Source of the DNA: Lycium barbarum
Taxonomy: Eukaryota; Streptophyta; Magnoliopsida; Solanales; Solanaceae
Length of the DNA stretch: 64,000 nucleotides
Direction: 5' to 3'
Assembly (NCBI RefSeq): GCF_019175385.1
Contig: NC_083339.1
Location: 52,350,596 to 52,414,595 of the forward strand
Part shown: piece after piece, positions 22,723-33,999 of the stretch
How positions within the stretch are numbered: position 1 is the stretch's first letter
How the letters are laid out: every line of letters begins with the position of its first letter
The notes under the pieces: generated by a model
The model's database searches: none
Told to the model about the DNA's origin: nothing
Seen by the model: only the letters and a program-made list of their open reading frames with translations
Program-made: the position numbers and the translations under genes

Positions 22723-23917
22723 GTATGTAAAGCTGTCTCTTTCCTTCCTTTGGCATGTCCTAGTTGTGCTAGGTCTTGATTTGAGCCTCGGGGATCATTC
22801 CGTTCATAGGAATCCGAGTTAGATTTTTGGCACTATTCATTCAGTAGAATTGAGCCTTAAAGAGCACACTTGTTGGAAAAAGGGTTAAACCTCCATAACT
22901 TGCATAAATGTAACCCGATCGCCCCGAAACTTTCACGGATGACTTCACTAGACCTAATGCACGTAATTTTTGTGCGTCACCCCGACTTGACCCGAGGTGG
23001 GACCACAAGGCCCAAGACCTCTCGTATTGCTCCATTTGACCTAGTTCTGTACGGTTGTTAGTCTTTCATGCTGAATTGGATTCATTGAAACTTTGTTGTG
23101 GGTTGCTAATGATTTCAACCAGGAATTATTATTTAAACTTACTAATTGTCGGTCTCAAGCTAAAGGGAATATGAATTAGACTTCACAACCACTCCGAAGG
23201 GGGTGCGATATTTTATTATTTAGACTGTTCAAAACCACTCCGAAGGGGGTGCGATATTTTATTATCTAGCCTTTTCCAAAACCACTCTGAAGGGGGTGCG
23301 ATGGCCTCAGTTCATGTCTGAGCGAGCTATGGCCTCAGCTTATGTCCGAGTGAGCGATGGCCTCAGCTGATCACTGAGTGAGCTATGGCCTCGGCTTATG
23401 CCTGAGCGAGCTATGGCCTCAGCTTATGTCTGAGTATGCTAATTTAAAAAAAAAAACCACTCCGAAAGGGGTGCGAGGTTTTTCCACTGCTTTTCATCTA
23501 CGATCTATTTTAATTTATATATAATATTATATTATATTATTATTATGCCGGAAGCGGCTGCTCGATGGGGCTATTATATTATTATTATGCCGGAAGCGAC
23601 TACCCGATGGGGCTACTATAGTATATTATTGAGCCGGAAGCGGCACGTACGTTACGTCGTATTATTTGCTTGAAAGAAAGTGTTAGACTACATTGCTTAT
23701 TTGAATATGTTGGATGGATTGTGTTAATTACTTAAGGACTGTTGAGACCTTGCGTACACGTTTCTGCTTCTATCAGCGAAGACTGCAGGTATTGGGCTGG
23801 TTACGACCACTTCTTCCCTAAACTATGTGCTAGTTATGATTTATTATCGCTTTACATACTCAGTACATATCTCGTACTGACCCCCTTTTTACGGGGGCTG
23901 CATTTCATGCCACGCAG
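22723..23917 (+). other. Predicted intron inside the solo LTR
   Basis: Donor AAAG|GTATGTAAAG; TACTGAC branch site at 23875-23881; C/T-rich tract; acceptor CCACGCAG|GTCC, 37 nt from the branch A. The length is nearly identical to the 4308-5500 prediction (1195 versus 1193 bp). Confidence 0.5.
23188..23650 (+). repeat. Three adjacent tandem-repeat types inside the LTR
   Basis: 'ccactccgaagggggtgcgat' units (about 23188-23300 and once more near 23458), 'atggcctcagcttatgtc' units of about 27 nt (23300-23440), and 'attatgccggaagcgg' units (23540-23650). Confidence 0.9.
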
Positions 23918-24349
23918 GTCCAGGGACGCGACCCGGCGATCCAGCTATTTAGGGGGAGACAGCTTTGGGAAGTCAGATAGCTCCACTAGTTCCAGAGGCT
24001 GTTCTTATTTCGGTATAATTTTGTATATATGTCTTGTAAGTCATACTCTTTAGGAGTCTGCGAACAACGTGGGTGTCATGAGTACTGTTTGGTTTTGTCG
24101 GTCGTCATTTTGTCGTACAGAATTGGTGTAAGGCTTTTTGGCTCGCCTGGCCCTATGTCAGGCGCATGTATGTATGTATGTGTGTAACACGCCTTGAGAC
24201 GTTCTGAATAACGTGTTGACTTTGGTATCGTGTTTACAACTTTCAAAAAAAAAAAAAAAAACCCCATATTGTGGATCAAGTGACGTAAGTTGGGACATCG
24301 GGCAGGGTAAGCTCGATCGCTTGTCATGGCCCTAGTTCGGGTCGTGACA

Positions 24350-25766
24350 ATTATACCGCAATAGGCTATGACCTTAGTTCCTTGATAGAAACCAATTGGT
24401 CTAATTTATATCTCCAATCGACTGCTCATTTGTGACCAAAAAAAAAATGAGACAGAAATAGGATGACTTCATTTATTCCTTGAATTGTGTATTAACAATA
24501 ACGTTTCGAAATAGTGGGGAAAGGAAGGGAAAGAGAAGAGAAAAAAAGGGGATAGCTAAGCATGTAAATATCAAAAGAAAAGATGAATAGGGACTAAGCC
24601 CTAAAGTGACAACATACTTGTAATGTGGCTCCAACTCGAGAAGTCGTATTCATGCATGAATATTTCTTCATCTAAGAGATTCAAAAATATCCAAGAACCA
24701 CATGTGGTATGTATCGCAATTATATTTAGTACAACGACGGGAGTGTATAGTGAAAATAACGGATGTGAAGCTGTCGACATGTATGGGTGTACACATTTTA
24801 ATTATTTATAATCCAACTAAATCTAAATACCTAGATTATAACTGTGGATTACATCGACAATACCTTAAATTTGTCATTAACTTTTATTTAGACACTCGAA
24901 CTATGATATATCCTGATTGAGCATTTGAACACGTGATAAAATATTCGAGTTAGACATTTTCTCTCAAATTTTGTAAAAAATTTGCGCGTGTTCTCAAGCG
25001 TCCGTTACGTAGATAAATTAAGCACTTAAACTATTTCACATCCTTTAATACTACGCATTAGCCTAAATAAGAGTAAAACCTCGGGCATCTTCTTATTTAG
25101 TTAACTTATCTATCTAATGGGCGCGAGAGAACACGTGCAGAAGATTTTGCAAGATTATAGCCGAAAATATCTAATAGAAATATTTTTTAATGTGTTCAGG
25201 TGCTCAATCGGAAAAGATCATAGTTGGAGTGTCCGTATAATATATATATATATATATATATATATTACATCTTAATTTCAAGCATCCTGTTCTGTGTAAT
25301 TGTGAGACATCTAAAGGATAGCTTATAGTGGTCCCTCGTCAAGGATTTTAGGGGATCTTTAATTTATCTGCATATATTTCAGGCAGGAATTTTGGCTCAT
25401 TGACCACCTCTCAAATTTTGTAGGAACCACAACATATACCCTGTGGTCGGTTTAGTATTTGAAAGCTCTCGCATCCTCTTCAATTATGAAATGTTTGTTT
25501 TTCTTCAGTGTCCACCCCCCCCCCCCCCCCCCCCACCAGCATGGGCCTGTGGAAGTAGTTGGCTCGATTCATTTTTATTTTTTTAGCCATTGGTATTTGA
25601 AATTATTGGCCCCGTCAATTTAGATTTAGAGCGCATTTCATCCATCTCAATTTTCACCACATCATATGGTGGTGCGTTTATTGGGAAAACGATATTCTAT
25701 CATTGATATCTTTCAATTCCCAATTTATATGTTTAACACTCATTTCAAATATGTTAAATTTTAAAA
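24350..25766. other. AT-rich intergenic DNA
   Basis: No gene, LTR or recognisable coding fragment. It contains a (TA)n tract at 25238-25266 and a poly-C run of about 20 nt at 25515-25534. Confidence 0.6.
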
Positions 25767-26338
25767 GGGAAAAAGTGCATATATTCAACTTTGTAATATA
25801 GAACAGATATACCCCTTGTTAAAAAATGGTGCATATATGTCGTTGTCGTTACACAAATGGCGTAAATATATCCTTTTAGTTGACAGAATTTTTTTTTAAT
25901 CATATAATTTGTTTTTTTAAATAAAAAAAATATCACGTGGTTTTAAAAAAAAATAAGTCTATTCATTTTTTCCAGTAGACTTATTTTTTTAAAGTCACGT
26001 GGTAATTGTTTTTTGGTGGATCGGTGTGGTTTGTTTAAAATAATGGGTAGACTTATTTGTTTTAAAGGCACGGAGATATTTTTCTTAAACTAACCAGACA
26101 ACCCACTAGAAAAAAAAATCACGTGGCTTTAAAAAAATAAGTCTACTTGTAACAAAATGGGAAGACTTAATTTTTTAAAGCCATGTAACATTTATTTAAT
26201 TAAAAAATAATGTTGAATGATTCTTTAAAAAATTTTGTCAGCGAAAAGGATATATTTGCATTATTTATGTGACGTTAGGGGTATACGCACCACTTTTTTA
26301 ACGAGGGTATATATTTGCGCCTTTTTCGGGCTTTTCCC
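25767..26338. mobile_element. Non-autonomous fold-back / long-TIR element
   Basis: A 572-bp unit. The outer arms (about 25767-25900 and 26210-26338) are imperfect inverted copies of each other, sharing 'ggtgcatatat...', 'aaatatatcctttt' and 'tgacagaatttttt'. The inner part has further inverted copies of 'aataagtct' and 'cacgtgg'. There is no coding capacity. The target duplication is unclear because the flanks are A/T runs, so the superfamily is unassigned. Confidence 0.65.
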
Positions 26339-27394
26339 AAAAAGTTTTAGACTGAATTTGTTTGTGGGATGGAGGTCGGGGTGGGGACGGTAATTATAGA
26401 AAAGTCAATATGATTAAACACCTAATTAGGTGTGCATTAGCAAGTAATGTGATAACTTCTACGACTTGTATATCCATGTATAATTATTCTTTTGTTTGTT
26501 GAACTATCAAATTAGCTTTTCCCTTTCTTCAACTGTTTAAGATATTAATAATCGGTGGTTATAATGAACACGTAATGCCACTCGTACAATTTTTTGTTGA
26601 TACTTGTACTATTTATTTTTCTTAAAATGGGCAATGTATGTTAGATTTGTACGTTAAACTCCATGATTTAATTACGGAAGTCTTATATGCACTCCTATTT
26701 AACTCGATATGCTCTTTCTAATTTTATATCCTTATTCTAAACTAAAATATTTAAAATTCAGGCTATTACTCTTGGAAGAAAAGAAAAGATAAACTGTATA
26801 TACAACGATTTAAATCTTAAATTGAAATTGTTTAACAATATTTATTGGTTATATATTATTTTTTAATTATTTAAGGTGATGCGTAAATTGAATAGGTAAA
26901 GAATGTTAGAATGTTAAATCTACGCAAAAACTTGTCAGGATGAAAATAAAACTGAACATGGTTTACTACTTCTTTCGGTGCTAAATTCAGGGACTTTAAA
27001 TGATACATAATTTGCAATATCACTTTATATTCCAATTCATCACTAAAACAATTAAATGAGTTGACCGTATCAATCCAAAATTTACATAAATTTCTTTTAA
27101 ATAATTAGTTAAATGATTTGAAAGGAGAAAAGGACAATTATGTTAAAAATAATCAAAATACGAATATTCATTGTCAAAGCTAAATGGCATCAAGAGAAGT
27201 TGAAAGTTAAGAAAATATTTTTTTGGTATAAAAACATGAAAAGAAGTATATAAAATTAAATTTGGAGTAATGTTCACATTTCATTTTCAATTTATTGAGG
27301 AATATTACTAGGCGAAAACTCATGAGAGGTGTAAATCTACATGTATAAACCACCTTCTTCTTCTTCTTCTTCTTTTTTTTTTTTTTAGCATGTA
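26339..27394. other. AT-rich intergenic DNA
   Basis: No ORF, LTR or RNA gene was seen. A CTT repeat followed by a T run lies at 27355-27386. Confidence 0.6.
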
Positions 27395-27682
27395 CTCCCT
27401 TTGTTTCAAAATAGTTGACACGTTTAACTTCTCGGGAGTCAAAGAACTTGACTAACCTTTTAAAATGTATTTTTTCACCATATACTATGAAGCAAAAAAA
27501 TGCAACTTATACTAATTTTGTATAGATTTTTAAATATCCAAATTTTAAGTTTAAAATATTGATTTTTTTTTTAAATTGTAATATTTAAAATATTGAATTA
27601 ATCTAATCTAATTTAGCTCCGAATATTAGTCAAATTAACTCTCGAAAAGAGAAACATAATAACTATTTTGGAACGAAGGGAG
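27395..27682. mobile_element. Stowaway-like MITE
   Basis: A 288-bp element with terminal inverted repeats CTCCCTTTGTTTCAAAATAG and its imperfect complement ending GAACGAAGGGAG, flanked by TA on both sides (27393-27394, 27683-27684). Typical of non-autonomous Tc1/mariner elements. Confidence 0.85.
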
Positions 27683-28243
27683 TAATTAATTTCTTAGTGT
27701 TCTTTCTCTTGTTGGAAGAAAATAGAATGGAATCTATACATGTTTTAACTTTTTAACAAAAGTAACAAGAGATTTGTTTAAATAAGTATGCTCGTCTTCA
27801 TTATAATCATGACTCTAATAATAGCAATTTTTCTTGAAATTGAGCAAATTAATTATGAGTTTATCTTCACAATTACGAAAATTCTTTCATTGAATTATAT
27901 ATGACCATTACTGTACATTCGGCTTTAAAAGGCCTTTTTGGGACTCTCTCTAGGCGGGACACTTGCAAAATGCTCTGAGACTCACGTGCGGGACTTACTT
28001 TTGTGAGACTTACACTCCAAGCCCCGACTGTGTCCTAAATACGCCTAGCACTCGGAGCTTGCTCAACTGTTTCAATCAAAATCATGTGTCAAATTCCCTA
28101 ATTAAGACACGTGGTCCTCAAATTATGTAACAAATGATTAATATAAGTTCACTTAATCCATAGAAATGTGAAGATTGAAAGTAACTCAAATAATGAGCCA
28201 CAAAATTGCATAATTACTATTAGAGAACATTGTGAGGATGTAT
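27683..28243. other. Intergenic DNA with a possible old repeat fragment
   Basis: Mostly AT-rich. A GC-richer block at about 27935-28080 ('gggactctctctaggcggg', 'cgcctagcactcggagcttg') looks like a degraded dispersed repeat that I cannot classify. Confidence 0.4.
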
Positions 28244-28754
28244 TGTTACACCTCGGAGTTTTGTACGTTGAGATTCGTTAGGTGTTAGCTGTTCAATTGT
28301 AGATGCTGGGGTTATTTTCTAAGATATATGAGATTATATGCGCCTATCTTATGGATATGAGGGTTTAAGTTCACATAATAGGTCATGGAAGGATTGGAGA
28401 ACAAGTGAATTAAGGAAATTAAGTTTGTTGGAACTTTGGAGAAAGGATGGGCAAAGTGTCGTACAATAATTTTGGTCTAACTTGAGAAAGGAATATCTCC
28501 TAGTATATTAGGAGTTTTGAAGTGAAGCAAAAGCCTAAATTGAAGTTCAGGAAGTCTAGTTTCCAACAACACAAACTGCGCGTCGATCCGACATCGGAAT
28601 CAAACGTTATAAGCATTTCAAGACAGACTGCCAGAGCAGGGATTAACCCTGCGTGAACGCGCCTGGGAGTGGCGCGAACGCGCAGAGGAGCATTGAGCAA
28701 CTCTAGCGAACGCGCAGAGCAATTTTTAAGTCGGTTTCCACCGACTTCAACACA

Positions 28755-28763
28755 CTATATAAA
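28755..28763 (+). promoter_or_regulatory. Putative TATA box of the LTR
   Basis: CTATATAAAGG, about 40 nt downstream of the palindromic GC-rich array. Confidence 0.65.
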
Positions 28764-29203
28764 GGCCAAGACCCTCATTTTTCACCCAAATATTTCCCCA
28801 AAAAGCTCAGCACATATATTGGGGTGTGTATGTCATAAAAATTGAGGGATTGGAGTGATTTTGAGTAGCGGAATATTAATCGAGGCTTGGGTAGCATATA
28901 ATTGTGATTATAGTATCGTATTACGGTGGATCTTGGCTTGGATTCAAGGTGAATATTGAAGATATTGTTGTTCTATTAAGAACAAGGTATGAATCTCTCC
29001 TTATTGATATTGATTTGGAGTTACTTACGAAGATAGAACAGTTAAATAGTCGTATAATGAATTAGTTGATTGAAAAATTGGGTAAACATCGTGTGGGATA
29101 TTTTATGGAGCATATTGGTATTTAGAATGATGTTGTTGATATTAGTGTTGTTTTTGTTGGTTGTTGGTATTGTGATTTTGGGCTAGGGATATAAACAGAG
29201 GAG

Positions 29204-29254
29204 ATGTTGCCCGAATTTCGACAAATTCTAAAAGGAATTAATTTGAAGGCTTAA
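29204..29254 (+). other. LTR mini-ORF, extended version
   Basis: Starts ATG TTG CCC GAA TTT CGA and reads through to a TAA at 29252-29254. It is the longest of the mini-ORFs; the core is at the same place as in the other LTRs. Confidence 0.4.
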
Positions 29255-29381
29255 GAAAAGCATATGACGATAAGCCTAACAATGGTATGAATGGTTTTAT
29301 ATGAAGATTACGAGACTACATATGATCTTATATAGATTGCAAGACAGGAAGTAGGTTGGAAAGTCGAGAAGTAAGCCTCAG

Positions 29382-29993
29382 GTATGTTAAGGTTGTTCCT
29401 TCTTTTCTTGGCATGATTCCATATAAGGTAAATGCGTAATGAACCTTATGACTAGAGATTTGTCAAAGTAGAGCTGTCATATTGTCGCATAGTTTCCGAG
29501 TGTTATGTTATTCTTTCTGAAGGGCCATATCCCCTCCCTATGTCCCTGAGTTCATAGAGAGACAGAAGAGACAAGTTACAATATCGGTATTTTTCAACAC
29601 ATGCATGATATACATATATTTTTTCTTAGCCTGGCCACTTGGTCAGGGAGACAAATATCCCTGGCCTACGGGTCAGTGAGACATTTTATTTAGCCTGGCC
29701 ACTTGGTCAGTGAGACATTTTTATTTTGTCTGGCCGACGGGTCAATGAGACAGATTTGCCTAGCCGACGGGTCAGTGAGATTTTACAGTTTCCTGGCCAC
29801 TTGGTCAGTGAGACATATGATAGTATTGTATTGTATTTCATATGAGACAGAGCAGAGAGATATTCCAGGCATTCTTTGGCCTCTAGATTGTATTGTTTTC
29901 AATTCAGTTTCAGTTATCGTTTATCTTACATACTCGGTACATTATTTCGTACTGACGTCCCTTTTGCCGGGGGCGCTGCATTCATGCATGCAG
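29382..29993 (+). other. Predicted intron inside the solo LTR
   Basis: Donor CTCAG|GTATGTTAAGG; TACTGAC branch site at 29950-29956; CCCTTTTG tract; acceptor ATGCATGCAG|GTACAG, 38 nt from the branch A. Confidence 0.5.
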
Positions 29994-30510
29994 GTACAGA
30001 TCGATAGATTGATAGATCTCCCCAGTTGACAGGATCTGATATCAGCTGATTGGTGGGTTCCTTTTTCTTTCGGAGTTGCCAGGTCTTTGGAGTCTCTCCC
30101 TTTTGATTACAGATTGTACGGCGGGGGCCCTGTCCGTCCATGGTACAACCATACTTTCCCTAGAGGTTTGTAGATGAGTCATGTATATAGTGTGTCTGTG
30201 TGATAGCCTTGTCGACTTGTATATGTCTGTTTGGATACTGTTGGCTTTGTACGATCATACCAGCCTCGTCGGCGTGCTCAGTTGTGTATATATATTTTAG
30301 GTGTGTGTGTGCCCAGTTCAGACGAGATGGTCAGTATTTATATATATCTAGATTGCGGCCTCGCTGGTTTGTTGGTATTGTCTGTATGCAGGTAGGCCTT
30401 ATCGGTTCAAGATGGGGGTTACTTTCCCAGAATTTCATATTAGAGTGGTTTGCTCAGGCCTAGTTTGCCATAGAGTGCCGGTCACGCCACTCCAAATTTG
30501 GGGCTTGACA

Positions 30511-32967
30511 TGTATACCATTTGAACATTCTTTTGAAATAGCTAGACAGTCAAATTTTATATCGTCACTTCCTATTAGATTTCATGTCTTAGTTCTATGT
30601 CTTTCAAATTTATCACACTTATATCATTTGCTATTTGAAAGAAATTTTGTAATTATTCATGAAAGAGTAATGTTTTAAATTATAGTATTGGTAATGTTTA
30701 TTGATTGTTTACTTTTAGGGAGGTAAGATACGTGGTTTGATAATATATATTTTAAGAAATTGTGATATTTCAATTGTTTGAAAGTTAAGATGATGTAGTT
30801 GATTTGTTCTCATGATAACTTTAACACTATTGCAGTTTTTTATACTTGTAAAAATATGCTAGATATTTTATTTATATGAATTTTGTTAATTTTATTAAAC
30901 ATTTACTGTACTTATTATATTTTTTTGTGTTATTATGCTATTTTATGAGAATATAAATTAAAATATTAAGGATCTATGAGGCTTACGCCTCATATATCAA
31001 GATTTACGCCTCGCTTCATATTAAGTAAACACTCCGCCTCATGCCCTGCCTTCTGACTGCACATAATGGAGTTCCAATGAGTAATAACTATTCTAACTAC
31101 TCTGGAAAACCAAAAAACAAAATCTAAAAAGGAGGTAAACCTTACCAAGTTAAGACAATTTTAAGAATCTAACGTAATTTGTAATTTCCGAACGAAAATT
31201 CAGTTTAGTGATAATTTTATTTCACATTACTAGATTATTTTAACAATTGTAAACATCACAAAAAGACTAAACTATCTCATCTTCTTCTTTTCCTCTAGTT
31301 ATTCACGGGTTTTCCTCCAACGAAAAGGAAAGAAAAAGAAAAAATATTAGTGGTTGCGTTGAGCAACTAGTTAACTTTAAGATTCCTCATTTTGTAATTA
31401 ATTGAATCACTATTGGTCAACTTCTAGAAGTAAAAGAAGAAGAAAAATTGTATGCTAAAAAAGGCTAAGCACACATCTTTGGATCCATCTTATGTATGAG
31501 ATTAACAAAGATCCCACTTATCCACAGTACGAACATGTTTTTTTATTTTCCACAAGCCACCATAATCAATTGCGATGACAGACACCATCATAATATGTAA
31601 TTAAACACGTCTGGTTGTACATATTATGTGCCATACTCATAAATAACAAACACAATATTTAAGAATTATCCTACACTTAGTACGTTATTACTTATTAGCC
31701 AGCACAGTGTAGGCACCGACAATATCGACTAATATTAAACTAATAATTACAAAAATGTGGTGGACATTAACGTGCATTTAACAACTAGCAATGAAGAATT
31801 GAATGATTCAACAAATAACCAAAACTCACATGCTGCAAAAAAATGTGTGACTATTTATGTAAGAGTTCTTTAAAATAGCCGGAGCTAATTTAAGATTGAA
31901 GAAGTTACATAATCATTTAATCAAATCTTATTGTCAGAAAAAAAAAAAAAAAAAAAGAGAGAGAGGTGGTAAAAGTTTAAAAGTTAACTAACTGCTGTGT
32001 ACCCTTGCTCCCTCTTCTCCTAAAAGGTTGCACTATTTTTGTTTCAATTTAGTACATTTCAATTTTTAAAAAGTTAAGTATATTCATACTTCGCAATATC
32101 CTTTCATTGAAATATAATTATTATATAACATTGTAACTATTTGATAAATTTCTATAGAGGATGTGATGCTAATGACAGTTAGAATTTGAATAGGAAAAAA
32201 TATTTCAACAAAGATCTCATATGCTATTTTTTATCGATCTCTCATAAATAAGGCTGTATAATTTAAATAACATTCAAACCATAAAAATGACTTTCCTCTG
32301 TTCAGCATGTATTTTTATTTTGCTAGTCTATATACGCGCGTAGCCACGTCAGTATTTAGAAATTTTGTCATTTATTAGAATTTTTTGTGTAAAAGATAAT
32401 AAATTTTAACTGCATTAATATTAAAAAAAAAACATGTAGTTGAACTATGCAATAGAACTCTAAACGTGTTTTACACTTTTTTTTCTATCAATCTCAATCA
32501 TCGTAAAAAATATTAAATAATATTTTATTATATTTATTTATTTTATGAGGTATGAAAATATTACTGCAATATAAGATTATATCCGCTTAATACTTATTTG
32601 AAATTGATATTCTTGGTATATTTTTTTTTTCTTCTTTTTCCCTACATGAAAAACATGTTACGACTAAGATAATCCAATATTAAGGATTAAGTGACCATAT
32701 ATTAATTTATTTTCATTTATGAATAGAAAAGTGTTGAAAATCATGTAAAAATAATCTCTTTTTTTTTGTCTATTAAATATCATAACATTAAAATTAATAA
32801 CAAACAAAAGCAATTTAGAAAGCCGTTGGCTAAGCTATTATCAAAAGCAAAGAAGAAATTGGAAGATGGCAAAACCGTTGGAATTATTAGAAATTGATTT
32901 TTGCCATCATAAGCTTGTTAAAAGTAATTAGGAAAATTAGAATTATCATTAGAATGTAGGTGGTAAG
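30511..32967. other. AT-rich intergenic DNA
   Basis: No gene is supported. There is an A run with GA repeat at about 31939-31966. A short block at about 30965-31060 ('aggcttacgcctc') looks like an old dispersed repeat. ORFs here are short and lack recognisable similarity. Confidence 0.6.
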
Positions 32968-33625
32968 TGTTTACCCTAAAAAAGAGTACAGTTAAATTTA
33001 TTTGTGTCTAAAGGATACATGATTTGATTTGTTATTAACAATGAATACCAAAGCTAATAAGGACTAGAGAAATCGAATGTATAAATTTGTAAGGTATTAT
33101 AAAGAAATAATGAATTAAATAATTTTGGGCTTTGTTGATCCTTGCAGAGAATCCTTTGATAGGTTTTCCTCCAGTGGAATAGCTATTTGCTTTGGCCTTG
33201 CAGAATCAATGGTAACCCGGTAAAAAAGAATGATAAAGTAAACTTAATTGCTAAAAGCTGAATAGTCTGAATGTGTGTAAATTGTTATTATTCGATGATG
33301 CTTCTTGGTGGCCTGTAGGCTTCTTTTATAGTACAAATATACCAGCACTTAAGCTGTGATTAAATTCTAATAATGAGTAATAATAGACAATAAATATTGT
33401 CTTAATTCTAAATCATAACGTCCGCTTCAAACCTGGACCGGTCACATAATGTTCATCTTTCATTAATGACTCGAAACAATTGACTTGGTTAGTTTGCTCC
33501 GGGGTTATCCGGGGTCTCTCATTCCGATCAAGTTAAACGACTAAACAACATTTCACCTTCAACTGCCATGTGTTCCTTTCTTGTCATGCCATGTGTCAAG
33601 CTATATTTTATCATGTATACAGACA
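32968..33625 (-). mobile_element. 3' LTR of Tat-like element C (minus orientation)
   Basis: A 658-bp LTR. Its plus-strand start TGTTTACCCT followed by 'acagttaaattta' is the complement of the end of LTR B at 18650. Its minus-strand start is TGTCTGTATAC next to a polypurine tract. It establishes that element C reads on the minus strand, so accessory gene C on the plus strand is antisense. Confidence 0.75.
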
Positions 33626-33640
33626 GTCCTCCCCCTCTTC
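33626..33640 (-). other. Polypurine tract of Tat-like element C
   Basis: GAAGAGGGGGAGGAC on the minus strand, directly abutting the LTR start. Confidence 0.7.
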
Positions 33641-33880
33641 GGTGAAGAGAACTGGCACCGGGGAGTGGATTTGAAACGCCACCGGGCATATCCCTACTAA
33701 ATGGCGGGAAAACGAATCGTCCCGACGGTTCGTTCAAAAAGGAACCGTCGAATCCGAATTCAATGCACTTACTACAAAGCGCCGGCAACCTTTTAATCAC
33801 GCTGACTAACATAAAGCTACCATTTTATGAAAAGTTGTGTCCCTTTGAAGACCAAACACTTCGTCTTCCTCAGCTAAATG

Positions 33881-33887
33881 TATAAAA
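33881..33887 (+). promoter_or_regulatory. Putative TATA box of accessory gene C
   Basis: TATAAAA, 119 nt upstream of the ATG at 34000 and downstream of the LTR boundary. It is the third TATA box found at this relative position. Confidence 0.6.
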
Positions 33888-33999
33888 GGCAAGAAATCAA
33901 TCCCAAATTCAACAAAATCTTTCTTTTCCTTAAACAAGAAAAGCCTTTCTTGAAATCTTCCTTATTGTCATCTCTTCCTTTTTTGCCACGATTCTAAAT

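Larger units (their letters stand above)
21221..24349 (+). mobile_element. Solo LTR (long gypsy/Tekay-type), perfect TSD ATTAT
   Basis: A 3129-bp unit from TGTTACATCCGGC to GGGTCGTGACA, flanked by ATTAT at 21216-21220 and 24350-24354. It carries the mini-ORF block at 22582-22602 (GTG first codon), a predicted intron at 22723-23917, and two different tandem arrays within that intron. It inserted just outside the copia LTR. Confidence 0.93.
28244..30510 (+). mobile_element. Solo LTR, perfect TSD TGTAT
   Basis: The 2267-bp unit starts TGTTACACCTCGG and ends TTTGGGGCTTGACA. It is flanked by TGTAT at 28239-28243 and 30511-30515. The U3-like part has GC-rich inverted motifs (GCGCGAACGCGC, 28649-28717) immediately before a TATA box. 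It carries the mini-ORF (29204-29254, 16 codons starting MLPEFR), a predicted intron and a 'cctggcc...cagtgag' array at 29632-29815. Confidence 0.93.

Noticed and set aside
23188..23650. CRISPR-like appearance of spaced repeats
   Set aside because: Units are directly adjacent or imperfect, with no unique spacers of constant size, and they lie in a plant retrotransposon LTR.
24623..24920. Short plus-strand ORFs as a host gene
   Set aside because: No recognisable domain, no consistent frame, AT-rich context; nothing distinguishes them from chance.
27935..28080. tRNA-like or SINE head
   Set aside because: I could not fit A and B boxes or a cloverleaf; it is left as an unclassified repeat fragment.
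32000..32060. Possible half of a second Stowaway-like MITE ('ctccctcttctcc')
   Set aside because: No matching inverted end or flanking TA pair was found.
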